Positions 24,573-32,980 of a stretch of 33,790 nucleotides of DNA are shown one piece after another. The translations under genes and the position numbers were made by a program. The first letter of the stretch is position 1. Every line of letters starts with the position of its first letter. Where the stretch lies: positions 1 to 33,790 of the forward strand of contig JAOUHF010000017.1 of NCBI GenBank assembly GCA_029865325.1, written 5' to 3'. A model generated the notes under the pieces. It saw only the letters and a list, made by a program, of their open reading frames with translations, was not told the origin of the DNA and did no database searches. Source of the stretch: Thermoleophilia bacterium (lineage in GTDB: Bacteria > Actinomycetota > Thermoleophilia > Gaiellales > Gaiellaceae).

Positions 24573-25423
24573 CAGCTGGCTCTCTCTTCGAGCCGGAACT
24601 CGCCGCGCGCGACGACGACTGCGCAGCCGCTGACCTCCACCCGCTCGATTCCCGCCTCGCTTCCGTCCGCGCGGGCGTAGAGGGTGGATGGTCGCCCGAT
24701 CTCCTCTCCTTGCAAGATCTCGATCTCGGTTCCCCACGGCACGAGGCCATGTCTGCAGAGGTGGCACGCAATAGGGCCGGCGGCGGATCCGGTCGCTGCG
24801 TCCTCTCCGAGCGGCCAGAACATGCGCGTCTTCCAGCGATCCCCGGCTCGCGCAAGACAGTTGACGCCGGTGACCTCGAACCGAGCGATCACGGACGGCT
24901 CCGGCGCGAGTGCGGCAACTGCCTGCTCACTTGCAAGAGTGACGACGATGTGTGTCGCACCGTTGTCGTATAGCTCGACCGGAAGTTCCGACGCGGCGAT
25001 GCCCAAGGCTGCGAACAGGTCTTCGGTCCTCTCGAACGGATAGACCTTCGGGACGGGCTGCTGCATGCGGCCGAACTCAACGTGGCCCGACGAGTCTCGT
25101 TCGAGCGTGATCTCGACGAGCCCTGCACCCGTCTCGATACCGATCATCCCGAGCTGAAGTGGGGCAGCGAGCACGAACGCTGTCCCGAGAGTCGGATGCC
25201 CGGCAAACGGCATCTCCGCCCGCGGGTTGAAGATCCGAATCCGAGCGTGTCCGCCCTGCTCAGGCGGGAGCACGAACGTCGTCTCCGAGAAGCCGATCTC
25301 TTTGGCCAGCGCTTGCATCGTCTTCGTGCCGGTCCCGCGCGCGTCGGTGAAGACCGCGAGCGGGTTGCCTGCGAGCGCGCGGTCAGTGAATACGTCGACG
25401 ATGACGTAGCGGAGCGCCGGCAC
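24572..25423 (-). CDS. PhzF/DapF-fold isomerase-like protein
   Basis: 283 residues. PhzF features: YVIVDVFTDRALAGNPLAVF, catalytic-glutamate region EIGFSETTFVL, RAEMPFAGHPTLGTAFVL, and EDAATGSAAGPIACHL near the C-terminus. PhzF members isomerise small carboxylated compounds, but most are of unknown substrate and there are no phenazine genes here. The GTG start has a TAGGCT hexamer 6 nt upstream. It precedes the HerA-like gene with a 1-base overlap, and it is divergent from an ABC exporter. Confidence 0.92.
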   Translation of the reverse strand: MPALRYVIVDVFTDRALAGNPLAVFTDARGTGTKTMQALAKEIGFSETTFVLPPEQGGHARIRIFNPRAEMPFAGHPTLGTAFVLAAPLQLGMIGIETGAGLVEITLERDSSGHVEFGRMQQPVPKVYPFERTEDLFAALGIAASELPVELYDNGATHIVVTLASEQAVAALAPEPSVIARFEVTGVNCLARAGDRWKTRMFWPLGEDAATGSAAGPIACHLCRHGLVPWGTEIEILQGEEIGRPSTLYARADGSEAGIERVEVSGCAVVVARGEFRLEERAS

Positions 25424-25429
25424 CGCGCC

Positions 25430-25435
25430 AGCCTA
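25430..25435 (-). promoter_or_regulatory. Candidate -10 element of the PhzF gene
   Basis: TAGGCT on the minus strand ends 6 nt before the GTG at 25423, the usual geometry of a leaderless actinobacterial start. No clear -35 was found. Confidence 0.42.
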
Positions 25436-25455
25436 CCCAGGCGTCGCTGTGCGCA

Positions 25456-25461
25456 TATGGT
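25456..25461 (+). promoter_or_regulatory. Candidate -10 element of the ABC transporter operon
   Basis: TATGGT on the plus strand ends 8 nt before the GTG at 25470. It supports that start over the upstream GTG at 25449. Confidence 0.38.
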
Positions 25462-25469
25462 CTCCGATC

Positions 25470-26330
25470 GTGTCCAGCGCGATCGCCGTTCGGGATCTTC
25501 GGAAGTCGTACGACGGCGTCGAAGCGCTTCGCGGAATCAGCTTCGAGGTCACGGCCGGCGAGGTCTTCGGGCTCCTGGGACCTAACGGAGCGGGAAAGAC
25601 AACGGCGGTGGAGATCCTCGAGGGGTACCGGAACCGCGACGGAGGTGACGCTTCGGTGCTGGGTTACGACCCCGGCGACTCGCCCCGCGCGATGCGGGAG
25701 CGCATCGGCGTCGTCCTCCAGCACTCGGAGATCACCCCGCTCCTGACTGTGCGCGAAGCGCATCTCCTCTTCGCCGGGTACTACGCGAAACCGCGCGATG
25801 TAGACGAGGTGCTCGAAGTCGTGGGGCTCATGGAGAAGCGCGACGCACGCGTGAAGACGCTTTCCGGCGGCCAGAAGCGCCGACTCGACCTCGGTATCGC
25901 CCTCGTCGGCGATCCGGAGCTCGTCTTCCTCGACGAACCAACCACGGGATTCGATCCCGCTGCAAGGCGGTCGGCATGGGAGATGATCCTCGCGCTGCGC
26001 TCGCTCGGCAAGACGATCCTGCTGACCACGCACTATCTCGACGAAGCGCAGCGGCTCGCCGATCGAGTCGCCGTGATTCGCGCAGGAAGGATCATCCGCC
26101 TCGGGACTCCCGCCGAGCTGATCGGCGACGCGCGTTCGATCGAGATCCGCTTCTTGAAGAACGGCGAGCAGGTCGTGATCGAGACAAAGAACCCGACACA
26201 GGCGCTCAACGAGCTCACGGCCGAAGCGCTCGCCACGGGATACGAGCTCGAGCAACTGGAGGTCCGGCGGCCGACGCTGGAGGACGTGTACCTCGAACTC
26301 GTGGACGAGTACGACGGAGATGTCGAGTGA
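25470..26330 (+). CDS. ABC transporter ATP-binding protein (ABC-2 type)
   Basis: 286 residues. Walker A LLGPNGAGKTT (about 35-45), Q-loop VVLQHSE, signature LSGGQKRRLDL, Walker B LVFLDEPTTGFDP and H-loop LLTTHYLDEAQRLADR are all present. The C-terminal tail (ELEQLEVRRPTLEDVYLELV) is typical of drug/lipid ABC-2 exporters such as DrrA/NodI types. The GTG at 25470 is chosen because it gives the usual VSSAIAVRDLRKSYDG start. A GTG at 25449 would add 7 residues. The next gene starts within the stop (GTGA). Confidence 0.93.
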   Translation: MSSAIAVRDLRKSYDGVEALRGISFEVTAGEVFGLLGPNGAGKTTAVEILEGYRNRDGGDASVLGYDPGDSPRAMRERIGVVLQHSEITPLLTVREAHLLFAGYYAKPRDVDEVLEVVGLMEKRDARVKTLSGGQKRRLDLGIALVGDPELVFLDEPTTGFDPAARRSAWEMILALRSLGKTILLTTHYLDEAQRLADRVAVIRAGRIIRLGTPAELIGDARSIEIRFLKNGEQVVIETKNPTQALNELTAEALATGYELEQLEVRRPTLEDVYLELVDEYDGDVE

Positions 26331-27073
26331 CCGTGCTGCTGCACCAGCTGAAGTTCGAGCAGCGCGTCTTCTGGCGAAGTCGGGAGGCAGCCGTCTTCAT
26401 CTTCATCTTTCCGCTGCTGCTCTACGCACTGCTCGGTTCCATCTATGGGGACGAGATCGACGGCGTCCCCGCCGCCGACGTGCTTCTCGCCGGCCTCTTC
26501 GGCTATGGCGCCGCGAACACGGCGTTCGGAGGGCTTGCAATCACCCTCGTCATTCGCAGGGAGGCCGGCATCCTCAAGCGCCTGCGCTCGACCCCGCTCC
26601 CACCCTGGACGTACCTCGCGACGGTACTCCTCTCCACTCTCATGGTCTTCGCGCTTCAGGCGGTTGCGCTCCTCGTCCTCGGCAGCCTCGCTTTCGACGC
26701 GAGCATGCCGGCGAACCCGCTCGGCTTCGCCGGCGCGATCGTGCTCGGCGTCGCGGCGTTTGCCGGTCTGGGCGTCGGGGCAGCCTCGCTGATTCGATCG
26801 GCGGAGGGAGTCTCGGCGGTCGTCAACGTGATCGTGCTGCCAATGGCGTTTCTCTCTGGGTCGTTTGGGCCGACCCGCGAGTTCCCCGTATTCCTGCAGG
26901 CGATCGCCGACGTTCTCCCACTGACCTACTTCATTGACATCGTGTACGGCGTCTACCTCGACGGCGAGTCATTGTTCGCGGACCCGAAAGCTCTGGGCGT
27001 CCTCGCAGCCTGGGGAATCGCAGGGCTCGCGGTTGCCCTCAAGCGCTTCACCTGGATGCCACGCGAACGGTAG
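26327..27073 (+). CDS. ABC-2 type transporter permease
   Basis: 248 residues with six predicted helices: FIFIFPLLLYALLGSIY, ADVLLAGLFGYGAAN, TVLLSTLMVFALQAVALLVLG, FAGAIVLGVAAFAGLGVGAASL, VVNVIVLPMAFLSGSF and VLAAWGIAGLAVAL. The FLSGSFGPTREFP segment and LPLTYFID motif are typical of ABC-2 permeases. The GTG start is inside the ATPase stop (GTGA). The substrate is not visible; known relatives export drugs, polysaccharides or lipids. It is followed by a palindrome at 27077. Confidence 0.9.
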   Translation: MTVLLHQLKFEQRVFWRSREAAVFIFIFPLLLYALLGSIYGDEIDGVPAADVLLAGLFGYGAANTAFGGLAITLVIRREAGILKRLRSTPLPPWTYLATVLLSTLMVFALQAVALLVLGSLAFDASMPANPLGFAGAIVLGVAAFAGLGVGAASLIRSAEGVSAVVNVIVLPMAFLSGSFGPTREFPVFLQAIADVLPLTYFIDIVYGVYLDGESLFADPKALGVLAAWGIAGLAVALKRFTWMPRER

Positions 27074-27076
27074 AGA

Positions 27077-27106
27077 TGGGGGTCAGACCGTGGGGCCTGA
27101 CCCCCA
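27077..27106. terminator. Palindromic terminator or dispersed repeat between convergent genes
   Basis: TGGGGGTCAG (27077-27086) and CTGACCCCCA (27097-27106) form a perfect 10-bp stem with a 10-nt loop, filling the 42-bp gap between the ABC permease and the YugP-like gene. It could terminate both. The arms are of the GGGGTCAG/CTGACCCC type that I expect to recur as a dispersed repeat; one copy only is seen in this window. Confidence 0.6.
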
Positions 27107-27115
27107 GTTCACGAG

Positions 27116-27781
27116 CTACCGGTTGCTGAGCATCGAGAGGTAGTACAGGAGCATCGCGACCGCTGCGAGCGCTCCGGCGACATACGTCCAGGCCGCAGCC
27201 TTGAGGACGCTCTTCACGCCGGCGCCCTCGGATGCGATCACGAGGCCGAGCTCGTTGAGTTGGCCTTTCGCCCGGCTCGACGCGTCAAACTCGACGGGAA
27301 GCGTGACGATCTGGAAGAGGACGGCGATGGAATAGAGCGCGACCGCGAGGACGATGAAGCCGGAGATCTGGAGGAAGATGCCGCCGATCAGGAAGAGCAT
27401 CCAGATGTTGGAGGCGAACTGGACAGCCGGGAACATCGCGGTGCGGAATCGGAAGAACGCATACGACTTGGCGTGCTGAATCGCGTGGCCGACCTCGTGT
27501 GCCGCGACCGAGGTCGAGGCGACGGACACTCCACGAAACACTTCAGGGGAAAGGTGGACGGACTTACTGCGAGGGTCGTAGTGGTCAGAGAGGGAGCCGG
27601 GTGTCTCCTCGATCGGAACCTCGCCGAGGCCGTTCGCGTCGAGGATGCGTCGCGCGACCTGAGCACCCGTCATACCGTTCGCAACGGGTACCTGGAGGTT
27701 GGTCGCAAACGTGGTCTTGACGCGGTGCTGTGCCCAGAACCCGATGACCATTGGGACAATGAAGGCGATCAGAAAAGTCAT
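27116..27781 (-). CDS. Membrane zinc metallopeptidase, YugP family
   Basis: 221 residues. The zinc motif HEVGH (95-99; VAAHEVGHAIQHA) lies between an N-terminal hydrophobic helix (1-18) and C-terminal helices (about 113-165 and 195-217). VEFDASSRA is the usual third-ligand region. This matches the PF04298-type neutral zinc peptidase (YugP). Its substrate is unknown. A TACCAT hexamer lies 6 nt before the ATG. It converges with the ABC permease across the palindrome. Confidence 0.93.
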   Translation of the reverse strand: MTFLIAFIVPMVIGFWAQHRVKTTFATNLQVPVANGMTGAQVARRILDANGLGEVPIEETPGSLSDHYDPRSKSVHLSPEVFRGVSVASTSVAAHEVGHAIQHAKSYAFFRFRTAMFPAVQFASNIWMLFLIGGIFLQISGFIVLAVALYSIAVLFQIVTLPVEFDASSRAKGQLNELGLVIASEGAGVKSVLKAAAWTYVAGALAAVAMLLYYLSMLSNR

Positions 27782-27787
27782 GTCGGG

Positions 27788-27793
27788 ATGGTA
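27788..27793 (-). promoter_or_regulatory. Candidate -10 element of the YugP-like gene
   Basis: TACCAT on the minus strand ends 6 nt before the ATG at 27781; the transcript would be leaderless. No -35 was recognised. Confidence 0.38.
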
Positions 27794-27843
27794 GCCGCCC
27801 CCCTATCAGCGCCTGCAACATCTCCCAGCGAATACGCGCGTTC

Positions 27844-28419
27844 TTAACTGTCAGCTTGGAGCTGCTGGCACGAGGACGCGCTTTCGAATGCCTGCTGCAG
27901 CTCCGACTTCACATCCTCGGGCACGTTCGCGTTCTCGAGGTCGTCGACGGTCGTCGACAGCGTGTCGAGCAGGGCCTGAAACTGCGGCGCAAGCGCGGCC
28001 AGCGCCTGGATGAAATCAGCAGGTGAACTGGTGTCGGCAGCATCCTCTGCACCCTGCTTCAGGGTGTCGAAACTCAATTCGATCTCTGACGCGGCCGAAT
28101 CGAGCTGCCGCTTCAGATCGTCGCCGGACTCGAGATCCGGCGGGCCGAGTTGTTTCAGATCGCCGACGAGCGCCTCAGTGGCGGTAGCCGCGTCGGACAG
28201 AGATTGCTTCAACGACTCCGGTGTCAACGTCTCGCCGCTGACGTCCGAGATGGCTGTGATCGAGGATTGCCACGTCGAGAGACTCGTGCAGACCGAGTCG
28301 GCCCAGGCGGTCGGCGACGTCTGCTCGCTCTCGTCAGCGGTCAGCCGCATGATCAGCGCGGCAACCGCGATGGAGACGATCCCGATCACGATCGCGGCGA
28401 TGAACCAGCTCCTGCGCAC
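27844..28419 (-). CDS. Membrane-anchored protein of unknown function
   Basis: 191 residues. A short basic start (MRRSW) and one hydrophobic helix (about 6-27) are followed by a long acidic, Ser/Ala/Gln-rich helical region. It contains WADSVCTSLSTWQSSITAI near the start and SASSCQQLQ at the end, and these two cysteines may form a disulfide outside the cell. No catalytic motif is seen; a coiled-coil or surface role is possible. The GTG start has a TAGACT hexamer 6 nt upstream (28426-28431). It is downstream of the helicase gene by 42 nt on the same strand. Confidence 0.75.
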   Translation of the reverse strand: MRRSWFIAAIVIGIVSIAVAALIMRLTADESEQTSPTAWADSVCTSLSTWQSSITAISDVSGETLTPESLKQSLSDAATATEALVGDLKQLGPPDLESGDDLKRQLDSAASEIELSFDTLKQGAEDAADTSSPADFIQALAALAPQFQALLDTLSTTVDDLENANVPEDVKSELQQAFESASSCQQLQADS

Positions 28420-28425
28420 GAGCCG

Positions 28426-28431
28426 AGTCTA
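28426..28431 (-). promoter_or_regulatory. Candidate -10 element of the membrane-anchored protein gene
   Basis: TAGACT on the minus strand ends 6 nt before the GTG at 28419, as in the other leaderless candidates in this window. No -35 was recognised. Confidence 0.35.
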
Positions 28432-28461
28432 ATGCCGCGCCCGCGAGTTACGCCGTGCCGG

Positions 28462-29634
28462 CTACCACTTCGAGCGGCGGCCGCGGCGGCTCGTGTAGAC
28501 GAGTCGCGGCCGGGCGGTGTTGAGGCCTGCCTCCTCGAACTGCTCGCGGTGCCCAAGACGATTCGCGACCCGACTCGTCTCGTCCTGCTGATCGGGAAGG
28601 ACGAAGGTGATCGCAATACCGCTTCGCCCTGAGCGACCGGTGCGTCCGGTGCGGTGGACGTAGCCCTTGTCCTCGTCCGGCGGGTCGTAGTTGATCACGT
28701 GGGCGATGTCGTCGATGTCCAGACCTCGGGCGGCGACGTCGGTCGCAACGAGAACCGACACCTTCCCGCTCGAGAAGCGCTTGAGCGCACGCTGCCGCAC
28801 CGACTGCGAGAGGTCGCCGTGCATCGCGACCGCATCGACCTCGTGGAAGGCCAGCTTGCGGACGAGCTTGTCGGCGCCTCGTTTCGTGCGGACGAAGACG
28901 AGCGTCAGCCCGTCGTTCTCACGGATGTGCTCGACGAGGGTCTCGAGCTTCGTATCCGGTCGTACGGCGACGAAGCGATGCGCGATGTCGCCGTACTCGC
29001 GATCGGCGGGCGGCTCGGACTCGAAGTGCGAAGGGCTGCTCGTGTACGACCGGGCGAGCGTGCCGACCTCGCCGTCGAGCGTCGCCGAGAAGAACATTGT
29101 CTGGCGGTTCTTCGGTACGAGCCGAAGGATCTTGTCGACCTGCGGCTTGAAGCCCATGTCGAGCATCCGGTCTGCCTCGTCGAGTACGAGGATCTTGATC
29201 GCCGAGAGATCGAGCAGTCGCCGATCGGCGAGATCCTGCAGCCGGCCTGGCGTCGCGACGAGGATGTGCGCAGTGCGTGCGCGCTCTGCCTGCGACCGAA
29301 GCGGCGTGCCCCCGTATACGGAGGCGACGCGAAGGCCGTTCGCAGGTGCGAGCGCCTCGAACTCCGCAGTCACCTGAAGAGCGAGCTCGCGCGTCGGGAC
29401 GAGGACGAGCGCACTCGGGCGCCGGTCGCTAGCGGTCGTCCGTTCGACGATCGGGATCGCGAAGGCGAGCGTCTTGCCGGAGCCGGTCTGCGACTTGGCG
29501 AGAACGTCGAGCCCGGCGATCGCGTCGGGGAGGACGAGGGACTGCACTGGGAAAGGTGCGTGGATGGAGTGAGCGGCGAGCGCATCGACAACGCGCGCGG
29601 ACACGCCGAGCTCACGGAAAGACTGCTGGGACAA
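28462..29634 (-). CDS. DEAD-box RNA helicase
   Basis: 390 residues. Q motif FRELGVSARVVDALAAHSIHAPFPVQ, motif I SQTGSGKT (48-55), PTREL, TPGRL, motif II DEAD (152-155), SAT (183-185), then the C-terminal motifs VFVRTKRGADKL, TDVAARGLDI and HRTGRTGR. A basic tail (RRGRRSKW) may bind RNA. It remodels RNA, for example in ribosome assembly or at low temperature. The TTG start is fixed by AAGGAG 8 nt upstream. The 136-nt gap to the TypA gene holds only a weak 5-bp hairpin (29728-29744). Confidence 0.95.
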   Translation of the reverse strand: MSQQSFRELGVSARVVDALAAHSIHAPFPVQSLVLPDAIAGLDVLAKSQTGSGKTLAFAIPIVERTTASDRRPSALVLVPTRELALQVTAEFEALAPANGLRVASVYGGTPLRSQAERARTAHILVATPGRLQDLADRRLLDLSAIKILVLDEADRMLDMGFKPQVDKILRLVPKNRQTMFFSATLDGEVGTLARSYTSSPSHFESEPPADREYGDIAHRFVAVRPDTKLETLVEHIRENDGLTLVFVRTKRGADKLVRKLAFHEVDAVAMHGDLSQSVRQRALKRFSSGKVSVLVATDVAARGLDIDDIAHVINYDPPDEDKGYVHRTGRTGRSGRSGIAITFVLPDQQDETSRVANRLGHREQFEEAGLNTARPRLVYTSRRGRRSKW

Positions 29635-29642
29635 CTGTTCAA

Positions 29643-29648
29643 CTCCTT
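29643..29648 (-). promoter_or_regulatory. Shine-Dalgarno site deciding the TTG start of the helicase
   Basis: AAGGAG on the minus strand, 8 nt before the TTG at 29634, is the strongest ribosome-binding site in the window. It supports TTG over the closer TTG at 29640-29642, which would be too near the site. Confidence 0.7.
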
Positions 29649-29770
29649 CTTGGAACGTCGAGATTCGCCTACCTCGAACGTCCTAGGAGGAACGAGAAGC
29701 TCATCTCACGGGCCCGCGGTATTGCCGACCGTAGCTCTCACGGTAGCAGCCGCGAGGTTCTCAGCCCCGT

Positions 29771-31615
29771 TTAGACCGGCGCGAGCCCGCGCGCCTTGCG
29801 GCTGGAGGCCGACTGGCGGCGCTGTGCCGAGAGCTCGAGCTTGCGCAGGCGGACGTTCGCCGGCGTGACCTCGACGCACTCGTCCACGCGGATGTACTCG
29901 AGTGCCTGATCGAGCGAGAGCGGTCTCGGAGGAATCAGGCGAACGTGCTCCTCGGCGTTCGGCGAGCGCATGTTCGTCATCTTCTTCTCCTTCGTCGCGT
30001 TCACGTCGAGGTCCTCGCCGCGCGCGTTCTCGCCCACGATCATTCCTTCGTAGACATCGACGGCGGGACCGACGAAGAGCGACCCCCGCTCTTGCAGATT
30101 GAGCAGCGCGAACGTCGTCGTCGTGCCACGCCGATCGGCGACGAGCGCGCCCGTGGGTCGGGTGCGGAGCTCACCGAACCACGGCTCGAAGCGCTCGAAG
30201 ACGTGATGCATGATCCCGGTGCCACGCGTCTCGGTGAGGAACTCCGTGCGAAACCCGATGAGTCCACGTGCCGGCACGACGACGTCCATGCGTACCCAGC
30301 CGCTGCCGTGGTTGACGAGCGCCTCGGTGCGTCCCTTCCGCAGTGCGAAGAGCTGCGTGATCACCCCGAGGTAGTCCTCGGGCGCGTCGATCGACACGCG
30401 TTCGACGGGCTCGTGCACGACGCCGTTGATCTCCCGCGTGACGACGCGCGGCTTTCCCACGGTCAGCTCGAAACCCTCACGGCGCATCTGCTCGACGAGG
30501 ATCGCGAGCGAAAGCTCGCCACGGCCCTGCACCTCCCAGGCGTCCGGCGACTCGGTCTCGAGGACGCGGAGCGAGACGTTGCCCACGAGCTCCGCGCGAA
30601 GGCGGCTCTCGACGAGGGTCGCCGTCAGCTTGTTCCCGTCGAGACCCGACAACGGCGAAGTGTTGATCCCGATCGTCACGGAGAGCGACGGCTCGTCGAC
30701 CGAGATAACCGGAAGCGGGCGCGGGTCCGCCAGGTCGGCGAGCGTCTCCCCAATCGTTACCTCGGGGATTCCGGCGATCGCGATGATCTCCCCCGGGCCG
30801 GCCTCCTCTGCCTCGACGCGGTCGAGTGCCTCCGTGACGTACAGCTCGGTCACCTTCGCACGCTCGATCGTCCCGTCGGACCGGCACCACGCGACCTGCT
30901 GCGCCCGGCGGATCGTCCCGTGAAGCACGCGACACAGCGCAAGCCGACCGACGTACGGCGACGCGTCGAGGTTGGTGACGAGCGCCTGTAGCGGGTGGCT
31001 CTCGTCATAGGTGGGCGCAGGAATACGCTCGAGGATGAGGTCGAGCAGCGGGCGGAGATCAGTCTCGAGTGCGTCGGGGTCGGGATCGAGCGACGCGCGA
31101 CCCGCCTTCGCATTGCAGTAGACGATCGGGAACTCGATCTGGCTCTCTTCAGCGTCGAGGTCGAGAAAGAGCTCATAGACCTCGTTGACCACGGCGCTTA
31201 TCCGCGCGTCGGGGCGGTCGACCTTGTTGACGACGAGAATCACCGGGAGCTGGGCTTCGAGCGCCTTGCGGAGGACGAACCGCGTCTGCGGAAGCGGCCC
31301 TTCGCTCGCGTCGACGAGCAGAAGCACGCCGTCGACCATCGTGATCCCGCGCTCGACCTCTCCGCCGAAGTCGGAATGGCCAGGCGTGTCGATGATGTTG
31401 ATCTTCGTCCCGCCATAGCGGACGGCGGTGTTCTTGGCGAGGATCGTGATGCCCTTTTCCCGCTCGAGGTCCATCGTGTCGAGCACGCGCTCGGCGATGT
31501 CCTGGTTCTCGCGAAACGCACCGGACTGCCAGAGCAGGGCATCGACGAGCGTTGTTTTCCCATGGTCGACGTGCGCGACGATGGCGACGTTGCGGATCTC
31601 AGAACGGACGGGCAC
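29771..31615 (-). CDS. typA: TypA/BipA translational GTPase
   Basis: 614 residues, normal length. G1 AHVDHGKTT (14-22), G2 region with GITI, G3 DTPGH (76-80), G4 NKVD (about 129-132). Then EF-G-like domains and the BipA-specific C-terminal part with [23 protein letters not shown]. BipA assists 50S ribosome assembly at low temperature and under stress. The GTG start gives [13 protein letters not shown]; a TATACC hexamer lies 8 nt upstream. It is upstream of a DEAD-box helicase on the same strand, which fits a shared cold or assembly role. Confidence 0.97.
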   Translation of the reverse strand: MPVRSEIRNVAIVAHVDHGKTTLVDALLWQSGAFRENQDIAERVLDTMDLEREKGITILAKNTAVRYGGTKINIIDTPGHSDFGGEVERGITMVDGVLLLVDASEGPLPQTRFVLRKALEAQLPVILVVNKVDRPDARISAVVNEVYELFLDLDAEESQIEFPIVYCNAKAGRASLDPDPDALETDLRPLLDLILERIPAPTYDESHPLQALVTNLDASPYVGRLALCRVLHGTIRRAQQVAWCRSDGTIERAKVTELYVTEALDRVEAEEAGPGEIIAIAGIPEVTIGETLADLADPRPLPVISVDEPSLSVTIGINTSPLSGLDGNKLTATLVESRLRAELVGNVSLRVLETESPDAWEVQGRGELSLAILVEQMRREGFELTVGKPRVVTREINGVVHEPVERVSIDAPEDYLGVITQLFALRKGRTEALVNHGSGWVRMDVVVPARGLIGFRTEFLTETRGTGIMHHVFERFEPWFGELRTRPTGALVADRRGTTTTFALLNLQERGSLFVGPAVDVYEGMIVGENARGEDLDVNATKEKKMTNMRSPNAEEHVRLIPPRPLSLDQALEYIRVDECVEVTPANVRLRKLELSAQRRQSASSRKARGLAPV

Positions 31616-31623
31616 CTATCGAG

Positions 31624-31629
31624 GGTATA
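31624..31629 (-). promoter_or_regulatory. Candidate -10 element of typA
   Basis: TATACC on the minus strand ends 8 nt before the GTG at 31615, consistent with a leaderless transcript. No good -35 is seen. The rest of the 85-bp divergent gap holds nothing I can assign; a weak TATTTG lies 7 nt before the CapA GTG. Confidence 0.42.
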
Positions 31630-31700
31630 GGGGAGCAAGCGTTCCGCGCGGGACACCGGCGCTAGCCTTCGAGCAGTCCGTCGGCCCTATTTGACGATCC

Positions 31701-32867
31701 GTGGAGCACTTGCACGTCACCCGAGAGCACCTCGAAGTACTTCGTACCGTACGGCGCCGTCGAGTCAGTGCCGTGCTGCTGGCGCTCGGCGCGATGGCAT
31801 TCGGGTCCGGTCTCGCACAGTGGGCGACCGGCGGCGACGCGCCTGCTCGGGCCGCGTCGCGCGAGCCGACGGCGGTCAGCAATTCACGCGCTGTGGAGCG
31901 CACGCCGTCTTCTGCGGTCGCGGCGCGGGGCATGCTGGGTAGTGGGAGGCAGGTGACCCTCGCGTTCGGGGGCGACGTCCATTTCGAGACCCCGATCAGC
32001 GAGCGGCTCGCGTCCTCACCCGCCAGCGTTCTCACGCCAATAGCCCCTTCTCTCCGTCGCGCCGACATCGCAATGGTCAACCTCGAGACCGCCGTTACCA
32101 ACCGTGGCAAGCCAGCCCCGAAGGAATATGTCTTCCGCGCCCCTGCGAGCGCGTTCTCGGCGCTCAGGTCGGGCGGAGTCGATCTCGTGACGGTCGCGAA
32201 CAACCACGGCATGGACTACGGGACGACCGGACTCAAGGACACGCTGGAAGCCGGGAAGCGTGCCGGCGTGCGCGTGGTCGGAGCCGGTTGGAACGACAAG
32301 CAGGCCTACGCGCCGTTCCGCGTCACCGTGAAGGGCCAACGGATCACAATCATCGGGGCGACCCAGGTGCTCGACGACCATCTCGTCTCGGCGTGGACCG
32401 CCGGGCCTGGGAAGATGGGCCTTGCGTCGGCGAAGGACGAGGTGCGTCTCGTGCGCGCCGTGCGGGCCGCACGTCGAGCGAGCGACACCGTGGTTGTCTA
32501 CGTCCACTGGGGGGTCGAGCTCTCGGGCTGCCCCACCACGGACCAGAGATCCCTCGCCCGCAAGCTCGTCGGTGCGGGCGCCGACATCGTCGTCGGCTCA
32601 CACGCTCACGTGCTCCTCGGGGCCGGCAAGCTGAAGCACGCCCTCGTCGCGTACGGGCTCGGCAACTTCGTCTTCTACGCCTCGCGCGAGGTCACCTCGC
32701 AGACGGGCGTCCTCGAGGTCGCAGTGACCGGCCGCCGAATCGATCGCTATCGGTGGCTCCCCGCTCGCATCTCCGGCGGGATCCCACACCCGGTCTCGGG
32801 AAGAGCTCGCGCGCGAGAGCTGTCCCATTGGCGATCACTTCGTTCGTGCACCGACCTCAAGCCGTGA
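31701..32867 (+). CDS. CapA/PgsA-family metallophosphatase-like protein
   Basis: 388 residues. A basic N-terminus and a signal or anchor helix (about 21-41) are followed by a low-complexity linker. The CapA domain has GGDVHF (90-95), NLETAVT, VANNHGMDYG, VHWGVEL, GSHAHVLLG and YGLGNFVF, matching the calcineurin-like PGA_cap fold. Relatives take part in poly-gamma-glutamate capsule synthesis, but no other capsule genes are nearby. The GTG start is chosen because it begins just before the basic signal segment. It is divergent from typA and ends 40 nt before the tRNA. Confidence 0.88.
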   Translation: MEHLHVTREHLEVLRTVRRRRVSAVLLALGAMAFGSGLAQWATGGDAPARAASREPTAVSNSRAVERTPSSAVAARGMLGSGRQVTLAFGGDVHFETPISERLASSPASVLTPIAPSLRRADIAMVNLETAVTNRGKPAPKEYVFRAPASAFSALRSGGVDLVTVANNHGMDYGTTGLKDTLEAGKRAGVRVVGAGWNDKQAYAPFRVTVKGQRITIIGATQVLDDHLVSAWTAGPGKMGLASAKDEVRLVRAVRAARRASDTVVVYVHWGVELSGCPTTDQRSLARKLVGAGADIVVGSHAHVLLGAGKLKHALVAYGLGNFVFYASREVTSQTGVLEVAVTGRRIDRYRWLPARISGGIPHPVSGRARARELSHWRSLRSCTDLKP

Positions 32868-32907
32868 CGAGTGGCGCTCTGGGGCGACAGCGCTACCCTT
32901 GCCCGGC

Positions 32908-32979
32908 GCCCCCGTAGCTCAGTGGATAGAGCAGCGGTTTCCTAAACCGTGCGCGCAGGTTCGACTCCTGCCGGGGGCA
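32908..32979 (+). tRNA. tRNA-Arg (anticodon CCT)
   Basis: 72 nt, full cloverleaf. Acceptor stem GCCCCCG with CGGGGGC, D arm GCTC-loop-GAGC, anticodon stem GCGGT with ACCGT (first pair G-T), loop TTCCTAA with anticodon CCT at 32941-32943, variable loop of 4 nt, and T arm GCAGG-TTCGACT-CCTGC. The discriminator base is A; CCA is not encoded. It reads AGG codons. A TACCCT hexamer 8 nt upstream could be the -10. The next gene begins one base after the tRNA, and a decayed copy of its 3' half lies at 33443-33488. Confidence 0.97.
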
Positions 32980-32980
32980 C

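Noticed and set aside
28654-29868. 404-codon plus-strand open frame
   Set aside because: Shadow of the DEAD-box helicase and TypA ends; no family features.
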